From: Phaeosaccion multiseriatum
Lineage: Eukaryota > Ochrophyta, other classes
Assembly: GCA_965112735.1 (NCBI GenBank)
Contig: OZ218954.1
Span: 1,488,001 to 1,552,000 of the forward strand
Length of the DNA stretch: 64,000 nucleotides
Direction of reading: 5' to 3'
Shown here: positions 42,174 through 51,594 of the stretch, in pieces
Numbering within the stretch: position 1 is the first letter of the stretch
Layout of the letters: every line of letters starts with the position of its first letter
The notes under the pieces: model-generated
The model's database searches: none
Told to the model about the DNA's origin: nothing
What the model saw: only the letters and a program-made list of their open reading frames with translations
Position numbers and translations under genes: made by a program

Positions 42174-42650
42174 TTACTCCCCCTCTAGGGCGGGTAGGGG
42201 GAGTGCAGGACCGGCTTCGCGGTTGAACCGACCCAGGAAGGCGCGCTCTCGCTCCGAGAGCCACATCTGGTGGCTGCAGCTGACGAGGCGGCGAAGTCTG
42301 GTCAGGACGTGGCCCTTTGTGGTGGAGGAGCCAGTGCGGCCTGTGCGGGAGACCACGTGCTCGGCGAGGGCGTGCAGGAGCGATTGCGCCTGTGCGCCGA
42401 GTCGACCATAGGTCTCGATGGCGAAGGTGGAGAGGCGAACACGCTCTCGGTCGTAGGTGCCCCTGTAGTGTCGCTCCTTGCGGGTCTCGCTGTTGGCTGC
42501 TGCCGCTCCCGGTCTGATGTCCGTGCGGAGCACATTCAAGGCCGTCCTGCAGAGGTTGTTACTCAGGGTTAGGTCAAGCATATGCGCCGGGTGGGCATAG
42601 GTTGGGTCGCGGGCTCCGGAGAGGGCGCCTCTGGGGAGGGTGGCGTCCAT
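42174..42650 (-). pseudogene. 3' fragment of a non-LTR retrotransposon (LINE) ORF
   Basis: A minus-strand open frame of about 158 residues contains AHMLDLTLSNNLCRTALNVL, AAAANSETRKERHYRGTYDR and VRLSTFAIETYGRLGAQAQS. These are the endonuclease/RNase-H-like C-terminal features of reverse-transcriptase ORFs common in algal genomes (DVTVxN, GAAA...KxxKY, F.P.AVETFGR). The rest of the ORF, including the polymerase, is absent. Its 3' side runs into CA/GT repeats. Confidence 0.65.
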
Positions 42651-42796
42651 GCGGAGTCGAGGGGGACTTTATTGACTTAATAGGAATAGTCGAGGGGAGG
42701 ATCAGGGATACAGCAAGTCAGTCGCCAATTGTGGTGGGAATTTGAATTTGATTTTTTTCCCTGCATCACAAGTCTGCAAGTCTGAAAAAAGGGAAG

Positions 42797-43519
42797 ATGA
42801 GGATCGGAAAGAGAATTATGGAGTTGGCTTTGATGGCATCGTCTCTCAATGGGGTCAGGACGAAGCTAGTCACGAGGGAGGAATCCGAGCCAGCAACGAG
42901 GGGGCTAATTAAAAACAGCAACGAGCAGCTCTTCCACTTGGTTGTGTCGCAGCTGGATCAACATGACGTTCCATATGTTATCATGTATGGAACACTACTG
43001 GGCTTGTGGCGCTCCCAGAGTCTAATACCGAATGACTCCGACTGTGATCTTATGGTGATGGCGGAGGACGCAGACGCTTTTGTGGCCGCTGTTTACGAGG
43101 GTACGAAGCAGTTCGAGAATGTGGCTGTACAGCAATTTCCAAATATCATTCAGATATCAACAGACCCCAAGGCGAAACTTGAAAACTACCATCCCACGAA
43201 GGCGGGCGAAGGCTACGTTATGATGGATATTTACGTGATGATCCCCAACGGCACGAGAGAGGTCATTTTAGACTCTTGGAGCAAACTGCGATACAAATGG
43301 GACCACATCTTTCCAGTGCTTATGATGCCGCTTTACCTCACCGAGACGAACGAGAATGTCACCGTCAGTGTCCCGCATGAACCCCAAGCCATAATCCAAG
43401 CTATTTATGGCAACAACTGGAGAATTCCCATCGATGATGATCACGGCAAGAACCGATCGATAAGTCCGTTCTGTGGCGCGGGGACTAGGGTAGGAAAGGT
43501 AAGAGGGGATTGCTTTTAA
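42797..43519 (+). CDS. LicD-family phosphotransferase (fukutin-like), intronless
   Basis: The LicD family moves phosphorylated alcohols (phosphocholine, ribitol-5-phosphate) from CDP carriers to glycans. The 240-residue product has the core QHDVPYVIMYGTLLGLWRSQ followed by SLIPNDSDCDLMVMAEDADA, where IPNDSDCDLM is the metal-binding IPWDDDxDx motif in altered form. It continues with VMMDIYVMIPNG (second acidic site) and finishes with QAIYGNNWRIP, the usual C-terminal YG.dW.xP. No signal peptide or membrane segment is visible, unlike the second LicD gene. A splice donor (GGAAAG/GTAAGA near 43500) could replace the last residues. The gene sits between inverted repeat arrays and just right of a LINE fragment; the open frame is intact, so it looks functional. 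Confidence 0.82.
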   Translation: MRIGKRIMELALMASSLNGVRTKLVTREESEPATRGLIKNSNEQLFHLVVSQLDQHDVPYVIMYGTLLGLWRSQSLIPNDSDCDLMVMAEDADAFVAAVYEGTKQFENVAVQQFPNIIQISTDPKAKLENYHPTKAGEGYVMMDIYVMIPNGTREVILDSWSKLRYKWDHIFPVLMMPLYLTETNENVTVSVPHEPQAIIQAIYGNNWRIPIDDDHGKNRSISPFCGAGTRVGKVRGDCF

Positions 43520-43686
43520 TTTCCAAAGAGCGCGTGCTTTTTGTCTTTTGGAGGGGACCGGCGGGAGGATGCGGCAAGGCATACATCTTCTCGCCACTCC
43601 TACTCTGATCCACACCACGGGGCAAGAGAAAGGCATTCGAAGTGGACAAGAAACACGCACAAACACACACATACTCCCTTGACGCA

Positions 43687-43900
43687 GTCGGCTCGAGGCA
43701 TGGTTTCTCTGGCTCCTTGCTTCTGGCTTCTGGCTTCTGGCCGCTGGCGAGGGCTGGCTTCTCGGTTTTCGGCCGCAGGCCGCCTCTGGCTTCTAGCTTG
43801 TCGCTCTTTCCCGCTGACGACTTGGCTTCTGCTGGTCGCAGGCCAGCCCCTGGCTTCTCGGCTTTCGGCCGCAGGCCGCCTCTGGCTTCTGGCCACCGGG
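43687..43900. repeat. GGCCGCAGGCC/GGCTTCT repeat array, right copy (inverted)
   Basis: Repeats of ctggcttctcggctttcggc and cgcaggccgcctctggcttc are the reverse complement of the array at 41704-41960. They begin about 170 bp downstream of the LicD stop codon. Confidence 0.75.
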
Positions 43901-45148
43901 AAGGAGATAGAGGGCAAGAGGAGAACGACGACGTGGCACTAGTCTCGGGTGCCCAAGTCTCGAGCGGGCAGAGCGCTGAAGCGCCCCAGGAGGGAGGGGA
44001 AGAAGAGGGGTGAAAATTGAGGGTCGCATACGTAATATTATCAAATAATTAACGTACTTCCGACTTCTAAAGGTGGCAATGTGTTCGTAAGAGGCAGGCG
44101 GCGCCAGTAGTGGCTAAAGAAGAAAAAAAAGGAGGGGGGGGGGGGGAGGGGTAGGTGCTGTCCGCAAAACGGGTGTGTCCGCCCACCCAGGTTTTACTCT
44201 TAGATAGCGTTGTAAATCGCATCCTCGCCAAGGAGAGCATGTAAAGAGTACCAAATCGGCGCACGGTCATGAGGTATAGCCTCGCGTTGTATCTGGCCCT
44301 TATCTATCGTCATACCCTCTCTTCCCCCTCGATCGAGGGTCAGGATGACGACGAAAAGGGGCCCTTCCCACTCTTTAAATTCTCTCCCTCACTCTGTAGC
44401 TCCTGAAAGGACACTTCGAGTTGCCCAGCACTCAGCAGACTATGTATCCCTCAAGTCTTCTCAAGGGTTTCACATCTCGTGGTCTGCTGGTCGCACACGC
44501 TCCTCCCTCTCCTCACCATTTTTGAGGTGAAAACTGCTGCCATAAGTGTTTCCATCTCGCCTCACCCCTTCTGCTCCACAGCGCCTGCAATCGCACTCTT
44601 AGCTGCTCAACGTCGACTTCCATATGTGGGTCGCAGTCTGCTCAAAGCCATTCCTCCCTCATGGGCTCTTGCTCGCACACGCTCTTCCCCCACTCCCCCC
44701 TTGTTGTTTGAGGCCCAAATTCCCGCCAAAGCAACGGACATTTCAGCTCCACATGTTAGCCCACTATCTCGTAAGACCGCACTCCCAGCTTCTCATCGGC
44801 TATTTGACTACATAATCCGTATTCAGCCCGAAGATTATCACCTCTTGTGTGAGCTACGCCTCTCTCTTTCTCCCTTGTTCAGGGGCAAAGATCTCGTCAA
44901 CATATCAGCACATTTCAACTCCTAAATCGCTCTATACAGACGCAACAATCAGACTTTAAGCTGCTCAACATCTAGAATACTGTCTGTACCTCAGATCTCC
45001 CGAAGATCTTCGCCTGTGGTGCTCTGCAGCGTGCGTAATGCCTCTTTTCCTGAGCCCACTCAAAAATGTGGATTCTACTGACATCCAGGGCGGTTAATTG
45101 ACATACAAGGGGGGGGGGGGCGTCGCTACGCTTCCACACGCGAAAAGG
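43901..45148. other. Non-coding region with degenerate internal repeats
   Basis: A poly-G run is at 44133-44148. From about 44340 to 44990 loosely repeated units (ctgctcaa, tcgcacacgctc, cctcaccatttc-like) recur every 150 bp or so, all frames being broken by stops. This may be an old element or a leader of the transporter gene. I see no gene. Confidence 0.4.
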
Positions 45149-46246
45149 ATGATGTATTGTTCGCTCAGGAGGGCCACCATCATTGCTTACATATGCCAGC
45201 AAGTGTTGCTTGTTCTCATCATTCGCTATTCCGAGCAGAGAGCAAATGCGGAACCAGACAGGATAACTTACGTACCCTCAGCAGCAATTGTCTGTTCCGA
45301 GTATCTCAAGCTCGTTCTGAACGCGTGTCTTGAGTTTTTTTTTCAGTACAAGTACATGGAAGGGAATTTGGGGTTCAGCAGTGTGTGCAGGGGTTTGGCG
45401 ACCCTGGAGGCCTTGAAGCTCGCTGTCCCTGCTCTTCTCTACGTAGCCCAGAACAACTTGGTCTTTGTGGCGCTCGGCAACCTCTCTGTGCCCGTGTACC
45501 TGGTCACCAATCAAGGAAAACTACTCGCAACAGCATTATTCAGCAGAGTGTTGCTTGGAAAGTCAATTTCAGCTATTCAATACGCATCTCTGCTCATGCT
45601 GGCAGCTGGGGTATCCATCACGCAACTCTCGTCGAGGGAAGGAGAACAAGGTGACAAAGAGACGATGGGGGATGACAAACTGGTTGGGTTCCTGGCTATT
45701 TCGGCATCTTGTCTTACCTCGGGATTTGCTGGAGTTTACTTTGAGAAGATACTCAAGCAATCCCATACTAAGGTGTCGGTCTACATGAGGAATATGCAGC
45801 TGGCTTTGTGGAGTATCCCGTTGGCATTCCTTCCACTGCTCCACGATCGAGAGACTCTCCAGCGGAATGGCTTCTTCCAAGGTTTCGATCGCGTTGTTTG
45901 GGGTATTGTCATCTGTCAGGCCTCAACTGGGCTGGTTGTGGCGCTCGTCATGAAGTACGCAGACACGATTTGGAAAGGCTTTGCATCGTCCATGGCAGTA
46001 ATCGTGGCCACCATAGTGTCAAAATGTATTTGGAACTCAAAAATTGATCATTGGTTCATCATAGGAGCTGGTGTTGTGCTTGCCGCGGTTCAAAGCTATT
46101 CAAAGTATCCCGCTTCAGCTGACCTGCGGGGAGCATGCCGTTCTGAGGAAGCACTTGGTCCGCTCGCTGGCAAAGCGTCTGCTGAGGCCTCTGGAGAAGA
46201 TGAGGAAGCTTTGATGTACCACCATAGAGTGCCAGCCCACCCCTGA
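45149..46246 (+). CDS. Nucleotide-sugar transporter (SLC35A/UDP-galactose-CMP-sialate type)
   Basis: This is an intronless gene of 365 residues starting at ATG 45149 (MMYCSLRRATIIAYICQQVL). About ten hydrophobic helices are visible. The SLC35A signature is present: SEYLKLVLNACLEFF, LKLAVPALLYVAQNNLVFVA, LSVPVYLVTNQGKLLATALF, SRVLLGKSISAIQYASLLML and a C-terminal half with GFAGVYFEKILKQS, SVYMRNMQLALWSIPLAF and MKYADTIWKGFASSMAVIVA. Such carriers exchange a nucleotide sugar for the nucleoside monophosphate across the Golgi membrane, feeding lumenal glycosyltransferases. The substrate cannot be predicted. The C-terminal tail is cytosolic and acidic. The setting among glycan enzymes suits a supply role for the same polymer. 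Confidence 0.88.
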   Translation: MMYCSLRRATIIAYICQQVLLVLIIRYSEQRANAEPDRITYVPSAAIVCSEYLKLVLNACLEFFFQYKYMEGNLGFSSVCRGLATLEALKLAVPALLYVAQNNLVFVALGNLSVPVYLVTNQGKLLATALFSRVLLGKSISAIQYASLLMLAAGVSITQLSSREGEQGDKETMGDDKLVGFLAISASCLTSGFAGVYFEKILKQSHTKVSVYMRNMQLALWSIPLAFLPLLHDRETLQRNGFFQGFDRVVWGIVICQASTGLVVALVMKYADTIWKGFASSMAVIVATIVSKCIWNSKIDHWFIIGAGVVLAAVQSYSKYPASADLRGACRSEEALGPLAGKASAEASGEDEEALMYHHRVPAHP

Positions 46247-46563
46247 CGTGATTCTGAGGGAGGCGTGGCTGATCGTGATTCTGGCGGCCGCTGGAGGCGT
46301 GATACGTGATTCTGCTATTATGCAGGCGTGATTCGTGCTTCTCGGCGGTCGCCTTAGAATTAAGGCAATGAATGAGGAGAACATCGCCTTAGACCTCTTC
46401 AGTCGCCCCATCCACGCTGCTGTTCGCCTGCAGGCTCGTCGACTTGTCCGCGTTTTTCTGATATTGGTCGCAGAACTTTGCTGCGTTGGTCGGGGCTCTT
46501 ATTTTAGTGCGCCCGGTCATCCCTATGCAAGTATCGATATCGACCTAAACCCAGACAGCACAT
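46247..46563. other. Spacer with cgtgattctg repeats
   Basis: A unit like ggcgtgattcgtgattctg recurs about five times between 46240 and 46345. The rest is unremarkable; a GTG-initiated frame over 46335-46565 is not supported as a gene. Confidence 0.45.
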
Positions 46564-46840
46564 GAGAAACGGTGCGTGGCCCGTTTCTCACTAACCTCCC
46601 AGCAGGTTGGTCGTTTAGGATGGCTCGGGGATAAAGCTAATAGAGACAAGCAAGGCTGGCTGCCATGTAAAGAGTCACGTTGCTCTCCACCTAGGATGGG
46701 ACCAGCTGCATGGCCAAGGTAATAGCAACCCCAAAGCCAGCCTGGCAGCCAGCCTTGTCTCTATTAGCTTTATCCCTAGGCCATCCTAAACGACCAACCT
46801 GCTGGGAGGTGAGTGAGAAACGGGCCACGCACCGTTTCTC
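46564..46840. mobile_element. 277-bp foldback element
   Basis: The left arm starts gagaaacggtgcgtggcccg and the right arm ends cgggccacgcaccgtttctc. Complementarity runs about 95 bp with few mismatches, including cctcccagcaggttggtcgt and gataaagctaatagagacaa. The loop (about 46665-46750) is unique. No coding capacity and no clear target duplication were found. Confidence 0.88.
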
Positions 46841-47404
46841 TTTGCCTGGGCGTGGGCCATTGACATAGACGGGAAAGCACGATCCGCCTGCGGCAACATG
46901 AGAAGTGGTGCAGTGGGCTGGCGCATGAGGCGCAATTCTATCGCTCGCATCTCAGCTTCTGAGGTAGCTGGCGGGAAGAGGCGGGGGTGAAGCGAGGGGG
47001 ATGTTAGAAGTGGCCTAGTTGGGGTCTCTTGGAGACCCAATCAGTAGTGGAACGGCCGGAAAACGGGCCAACGAGACGAAAATCAGTAGTAAAGAAGAGA
47101 AGTGTGTATGTATGTATGTATGTATGTATGGGCTGGCTTCCGGGTGCTTACTTTTTTTTCCTCTCATCCTGAACCACTACTATTGACTATACTCTATATA
47201 TTCTAAATAATACTTCTCTAAATATATACTTCGAAGTATATTATTATTAATATTATTACATAAATATATTCTAAATGTGTAATAAAGTATACTAAGCAAT
47301 ACTAGTGGTTCAGGAATTTGAGTTTAGCACATTGCTTAGCTTCTGCTTGCCTTCAGCTTGGCTTCTAGTCTAGCTGTCAAATTTTAGCTTAGCATACCCT
47401 TAGT
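46841..47404. other. AT-rich spacer with TATG repeat
   Basis: There is a (gtat)n run at about 47106-47130, and 47160-47310 is strikingly AT-rich (ttattattaatattattaca) for this genome. It lies downstream of the cytidylyltransferase stop and may contain its 3' end. No gene is seen. Confidence 0.5.
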
Positions 47405-47797
47405 TTACGCGGCACTTTGAATTTCGCCCTTCACTTCGGTCGTTGAGACCCCCTCCGTCCTTGGAAGATATATCGATTGGCACCCCGCGAACGTAAACTT
47501 ACCCTTCCAGTCGTCACCCATGACGAGGATCGAGGCTTCATACTTTCGTATGTAGTCCTCCTTCAACTCGAGTGACTCTTCCAGGAACACCTCATCAACG
47601 CATCGAAGTTCCTTAATCAGGTCCATGCGCGCCTCCTCGTCGTACACAGGGAGAATTCCTTTCTTGCGAAAATTCAAAGCATCGGAGGACACGCCCACGA
47701 CAAGTCTGTCGCCACGTTCTTTCGCTCGGCGAAGGATTGCAAGGTGGCCTCGGTGAAATAGGTCAAAGGTGCCGAATGTTATGACCGTTTGAGTCAT
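47405..47797 (-). CDS. Cytidylyltransferase of the TagD/glycerol-3-phosphate cytidylyltransferase type
   Basis: The 130-residue protein has the length of bacterial TagD (about 129). It should couple CTP with a phosphoalcohol, in TagD glycerol-3-phosphate, to give a CDP-alcohol. The start MTQTVITFGTFDLFHRGHLA contains the nucleotide-binding GTFDxxHxGH motif. ERGDRLVVGVSSDALNFRKK, YDEEARMDLIKELRCVDEVF, ASILVMGDDWKGKF and the C-terminal LPRTEGVSTTEVKGEI (RTxGxST motif) complete the fold. The Met at 47797 was chosen because it abuts the motif; upstream frame to 48004 is possible as a leader. It is bacterial-like in size and has no intron. Related ethanolamine- or choline-phosphate enzymes are much longer, which favours a TagD-type substrate, but substrate identity is inferred. 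Confidence 0.87.
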   Translation of the reverse strand: MTQTVITFGTFDLFHRGHLAILRRAKERGDRLVVGVSSDALNFRKKGILPVYDEEARMDLIKELRCVDEVFLEESLELKEDYIRKYEASILVMGDDWKGKFTFAGCQSIYLPRTEGVSTTEVKGEIQSAA

Positions 47798-48207
47798 TTC
47801 TATGGCCTGTCTTTTAAGGATGAGACAGAAGAGAAAAGGGGCCAGGAAGGGAGGAGGAGGGAAAAGAGATCGGAAAAGAGGGGAAAAAGACTTGACAAAA
47901 GCCAAAGCCGCACAAGTAGAGGCAGACAACTTGATATTGGAAAGGAGTGATGCCTTCCGCAGTGAAGAATGCCCACTATTTTGAGTTGTGCGCCAGGGTG
48001 GCAACAGAGGGGGGGGGGGTGAGAGGAGAGCATTGACAAAACGATGATGGTCAAACCCGCGTATCAGCCACCATGGCAGAGCTACTCACCGAACAATCGA
48101 TCGAGACAATCAAGTCGTAGGCTTGGGGCGGCGGTAACGGAGGAAAAAGGGGGGTGATGCATATAAATATTTAATTTTTTTTTTTTATTGACTTAATACT
48201 TAATAGG
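47798..48207. other. Upstream region of the cytidylyltransferase gene
   Basis: This spacer includes a poly-G run (48010-48019) and, at 48165-48205, a T-rich tattgacttaatacttaata stretch like the ctttattgacttaatagg motif near 42.06 and 42.67 kb. No gene is supported. Confidence 0.45.
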
Positions 48208-48285
48208 GGGCGTGCTATCTGCTATCAGCCGATCCGCTGTCCGCTATGCTATCGCGAATGTGGGCGATAGCGCGTCAGGGGTCGA
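48208..48285. mobile_element. MITE-like element, copy 2 (left end missing)
   Basis: The internal ctatctgctatcagccgatc and the right end gatagcgcgtcaggggtcga match the elements at 36.5 and 58.2 kb. The left terminal repeat is absent, replaced by the T-rich motif, so this is a truncated copy. Confidence 0.7.
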
Positions 48286-48489
48286 ATACAATGTATCGAG
48301 GTCAATATCGATGTACGAGTACGGTCACGGCCGTCACTTCCTTGGGCGCATCTCTCAGTAGGTATAAACAATTGAAGAGGAAGAGGATAATAGGGTATGC
48401 CAGCATATAGTCGCGTGCGAAAAAAATACCTCAATTCTTTCTCTCTCCCACTACTCCCCTACCTGCTTCCTTGTAACTTCCGCTTTGTA

Positions 48490-48775
48490 TTGACAGTTAT
48501 TTATTTACACGCACGCTCGCGCACACATGTACCGAGACACACATACCGAGACACACACACACGCACAGACACTCACACGCATCCTCTCTCACACTACCCT
48601 CCTACCCTGGTTGCACCACTGCTGGTTGCACTACCCTCCTTCCTCACACACACATACATACAGAGCCTGACACACACACACACATACGCACAGACACCCA
48701 CACACACACACCTCCCTCTCACACTCACTACCCTGCTACCCTGGTCGCACAACTGGTTGCACTACCCTCCTCCCT
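48490..48775. repeat. CA-rich region with a tandem duplication of about 125 bp
   Basis: Two consecutive versions of a block are visible: acacgcacagac...ctctcacactaccctcctac...gttgcactaccctcc at about 48540-48645 and again at 48665-48770. They are embedded in CA repeats and overlap the 3' end of the helicase fragment. Confidence 0.75.
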
Positions 48776-49137
48776 CTGACCCTCTGAAGCGTCCGCTCCT
48801 GAAGCCCCCGAAGCCGCTGCTCCTCTGTCTTCCTCTTGTCTAACGCCTTCCCACCAATAACAACTCGGAGCCGCTCCTCTGTGAGACCCCCGTAGATGCC
48901 AATACAATCGATGTTGGTGGCTCTGGAGATGGCCACGTAGGTGAGGCCAGTCGTCTTCTCCTGTGTGCCCGGAACGAGCACCACCTTTCCCCTCATGGTC
49001 TGACCCTGCGCCTTCCACACCGTCCACGCCCAACTGAGCCTCAGGGGAAACTCCTTCCGAGCCCTGCTGGCCGATTGGCCACTAGCACTACCTTTCCACT
49101 CGGTGACGACTGGAGAGATAGATAGGGCCAGATACAC
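48736..49137 (-). pseudogene. PIF1-type helicase C-terminal fragment (mobile-element derived)
   Basis: A minus-strand frame contains KEFPLRLSWAWTVWKAQGQT and EKTTGLTYVAISRATNIDCI. These are helicase motifs V and VI of PIF1/RecD-like proteins (PL..AWA.TIHKsQG.T; YVALSRa). The N-terminal Walker motifs are missing. Such isolated ends are usual debris of Helitron-like elements or helicase-carrying transposons. The nearby minus-strand frame 49150-49410 may belong to it but has no clear motif. Confidence 0.65.
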
Positions 49138-49425
49138 TCATGGGCCTTTTCAGCTTCGCGTGAGCCGCACTGAGCCTGGGTGAGGCTTTGCTGTATTCTC
49201 TCGCCGCAGTAGCAGCCCTGTGGCTTTGCGCCAGCGGAATTTCACAATCCTCGCCAGCGTTGGCACTTTCCCTTCACTCACCTCGTCCAGCTCTAAGCTA
49301 CGCTGCTCCTGCATTGCGCTGGCTGGTAGCCCACTGCGGAGAGCACCAACGGATATGATACCTGCCTGCCTGGCGAACCCTTCCGGAAGGCCGGAAGGCC
49401 GCTCGCTCACCCCATCGATGAACGG

Positions 49426-49860
49426 CTATGTCAAGTCTCTGTGGTACGCCCGTTGCAGCTGCTCCACACCATTGCCTCGCACCCGTTTCATAGACAGATA
49501 CACTGCGCTGCGCTGCAGGACCTGATAGTGCTCTTCAATCACTCGCCCGTGCTGAGTACAGTAGGCCCCCAGTGATGGCCAAGGCAAGACTGTATAAGGA
49601 CCATCCCACGAATGCTGCAGAGCCTTGAGTTGCGCTGACGGGGGCCCTTCAAGTTCTTCCCCTTCTTCCTGTGCGGCGGCGCCAGGGCGATACAACATCA
49701 CCTTGGTCCCTGGCCGCAGGGGCGTCGGCCAACGGCGTGAGGCATTTGTCAACTGCAACCTCCCGTGGTAGTCACAGCGTCTCCCATTGACCACCGCCGC
49801 AGCCGCAGCCAGACGTGCCGGCAGCTCATTGACCCATGTCGAGCCAGCCAGTCTTGAATT
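49426..49860 (-). pseudogene. Ty3/gypsy-type integrase C-terminal fragment
   Basis: The frame reads MNSRLAGSTWVNELPARLAA, then VVNGRRCDYHGRLQLTNASR, LRPGTKVMLYRP and LKALQHSWDGPYTVL. This order (W...L..N...H..L...P..L..G..V......KL...W.GPY.V) is the end of a gypsy-class integrase. The catalytic core is not present. It abuts the stop codon of the gene on its right, sharing a few bases. Confidence 0.6.
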
Positions 49861-51494
49861 CATCCGCCGTTCCTGGAAGTAAGCTGCAGCACAATCCCCA
49901 AAACCGCGTGATCCGAGAGCAGAAGTTGCGGCCGTTTCTGCTTTCGGCCGTGTGGTGCAGTCTCGGCGGTGAAGCTGAAACAAGGCCGCAGCGTCACCTC
50001 TGCCTGCGAGACTGCCAAGTTGCTAAATATACGGTCTCCTCTATGCCTGCCGTCGTAAGGCGGGCTGCACGTGGCCGGCACAGTGCTGCCTTTGCCGCTG
50101 ACGCTGACAACTCCACTGCCCGCTGCACCAGCAATAGCGGCGCCTTGATCCCCACCCATCACCACAGAGCCACCACCTGCCACCGCTTTGGCTACGACAT
50201 CCCTCACGCGCGAGAATCGATTCTCATCCACCTTATGGACAGAGCCAATTAGGATGGAGTGGAGAGGCGCGTCAGGAAGAGGCCACGAGATGGAGACAAA
50301 CAACCCCATCCGAGCGGCCAACCTCTTTTCAAAACCCTGTGCGTTGGTGAAGCCTGGCTTCGCCGAGTAGTACCCTCCCTCCAGATCGTTGCGCACAATC
50401 CTGGGGTCAAACAGGCGTGCCTTGGACAAGATTGCATTCCCATGCAGCCCCAGGGTGTTGTCCTGACCTCTGGTACGCTGCTGCTCCTCCTCGTTGCCGT
50501 TCGTGAGCTCGACAAACTCCAGCCCCCACGCGTAGTTCATGCCCAATTCGAACGCCAGCATGCGAGTAGTGTGCAGGTTCTCACTCCGCGCCATGCCAAT
50601 GTCCATCTCATTCAGGATTATAATGTCTGGGTTTTGTAGAGCGACTGTCTCCCTCACCGTCTCGGCAAAGGGCAGCCAGTGAGTCCCACGCGCCGCATTG
50701 AACGCCAACACCTTCACAGTAGTGGCAGCAGCATCGTCAGCGCCCCCCATAGCCGCCGGCCGTGATGGTGGCCGAAAGAAGGGAGAGATGGAGTTGTCAA
50801 TCTCTACTTGCGTCAAGTTACCAAAGGTCGTGGTATACAGCGTTTGTAGCTCCTTGTCTCCCGCGCCCTCCGCCCACGCCTTCCTGTCCTCGATCGATGA
50901 GCCCCATAGGCTCGTTGCCTTCTCCATCTCCCATGCTGCGAGAGGAAGATTGGTAGTGAGCCCCGTCTCTGCGTGCGTATAGGTCAAAGAGCGCTCGGCT
51001 TGGTTCTCTCGTACAATGCCAAGCTCGCGGGCCATCGAGTCGGCGTCGCCGTGCCGAAGCACCTGACCAGTGACAGCGTCGACTTCGGTTACGTGTATGA
51101 CTCGGTCGTTCACGGCGAGAATCTCGAGTCCCCTGCCCTCGTGCGCGGCGGCAGACGGTACCCGATGCACGAAAGGAAAGTGCTCTGACAAGCGGCAACA
51201 ATCCAGCGCAGGCTGTGCCTTGGAGTCTGCGCGTCTGCAGGCGGCCTTGTGCTCCTGGCCCGTACCAAGGTACGTACAGTCCCTGGGCAGGCCCCCATGT
51301 CTGTGACTACCCCCGGGAGCCCTGCACGCGTCAAAATTGTATCTCCTCTGCGCTATCTTTAGCGAGGGACCCATCAACATCGTGCCTGGAGGGGGGGGGG
51401 GGGGCAGGGGGCGGGAACAGCGTAGAGGCAAAGCGGGAATGAGGAGCGAGCAAAGCAACCGAAGAAAGGCGGGTGATGGAGGGGGGCTTCGCAT
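49860..51494 (-). CDS. Endonuclease/exonuclease/phosphatase (EEP)-family protein with possible signal peptide
   Basis: The continuous frame encodes 544 residues from ATG 51494. The first 26 residues (PAFLRLLCSLLIPALPLRCS) look like a signal peptide. Residues from about 250 form the EEP domain: VKVLAFNAARGTHWLPFAET (LxxNxxxG), QNPDIIILNEMDIGMARSEN (metal-binding Glu), HGNAILSKARLFDPRIV, LIGSVHKVDE, a weak GGDQG site and the terminal SDHAVLGIVLQL (SDH motif). The family cleaves phosphodiester or phosphomonoester bonds in nucleic acids, lipids or other substrates. The N-terminal 240 residues contain Cys-rich and ITEVDAVTGQV-like stretches and are not recognised. In the glycan context it may act on a phosphodiester-linked polymer or carrier; that is inference. 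Part of its 3' end is duplicated at 39.2 kb. Confidence 0.75.
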   Translation of the reverse strand: MRSPPPSPAFLRLLCSLLIPALPLRCSRPLPPPPPPGTMLMGPSLKIAQRRYNFDACRAPGGSHRHGGLPRDCTYLGTGQEHKAACRRADSKAQPALDCCRLSEHFPFVHRVPSAAAHEGRGLEILAVNDRVIHVTEVDAVTGQVLRHGDADSMARELGIVRENQAERSLTYTHAETGLTTNLPLAAWEMEKATSLWGSSIEDRKAWAEGAGDKELQTLYTTTFGNLTQVEIDNSISPFFRPPSRPAAMGGADDAAATTVKVLAFNAARGTHWLPFAETVRETVALQNPDIIILNEMDIGMARSENLHTTRMLAFELGMNYAWGLEFVELTNGNEEEQQRTRGQDNTLGLHGNAILSKARLFDPRIVRNDLEGGYYSAKPGFTNAQGFEKRLAARMGLFVSISWPLPDAPLHSILIGSVHKVDENRFSRVRDVVAKAVAGGGSVVMGGDQGAAIAGAAGSGVVSVSGKGSTVPATCSPPYDGRHRGDRIFSNLAVSQAEVTLRPCFSFTAETAPHGRKQKRPQLLLSDHAVLGIVLQLTSRNGG

Positions 51495-51594
51495 CAATGC
51501 TTACGTAGAGAATTTCCGCTGACTGAAAAAAACAAAACAAAATAAAGCATCCCCCCCTCTTACTCTCAAGCGTGCCAAAGCTTAGCTCCTCACG

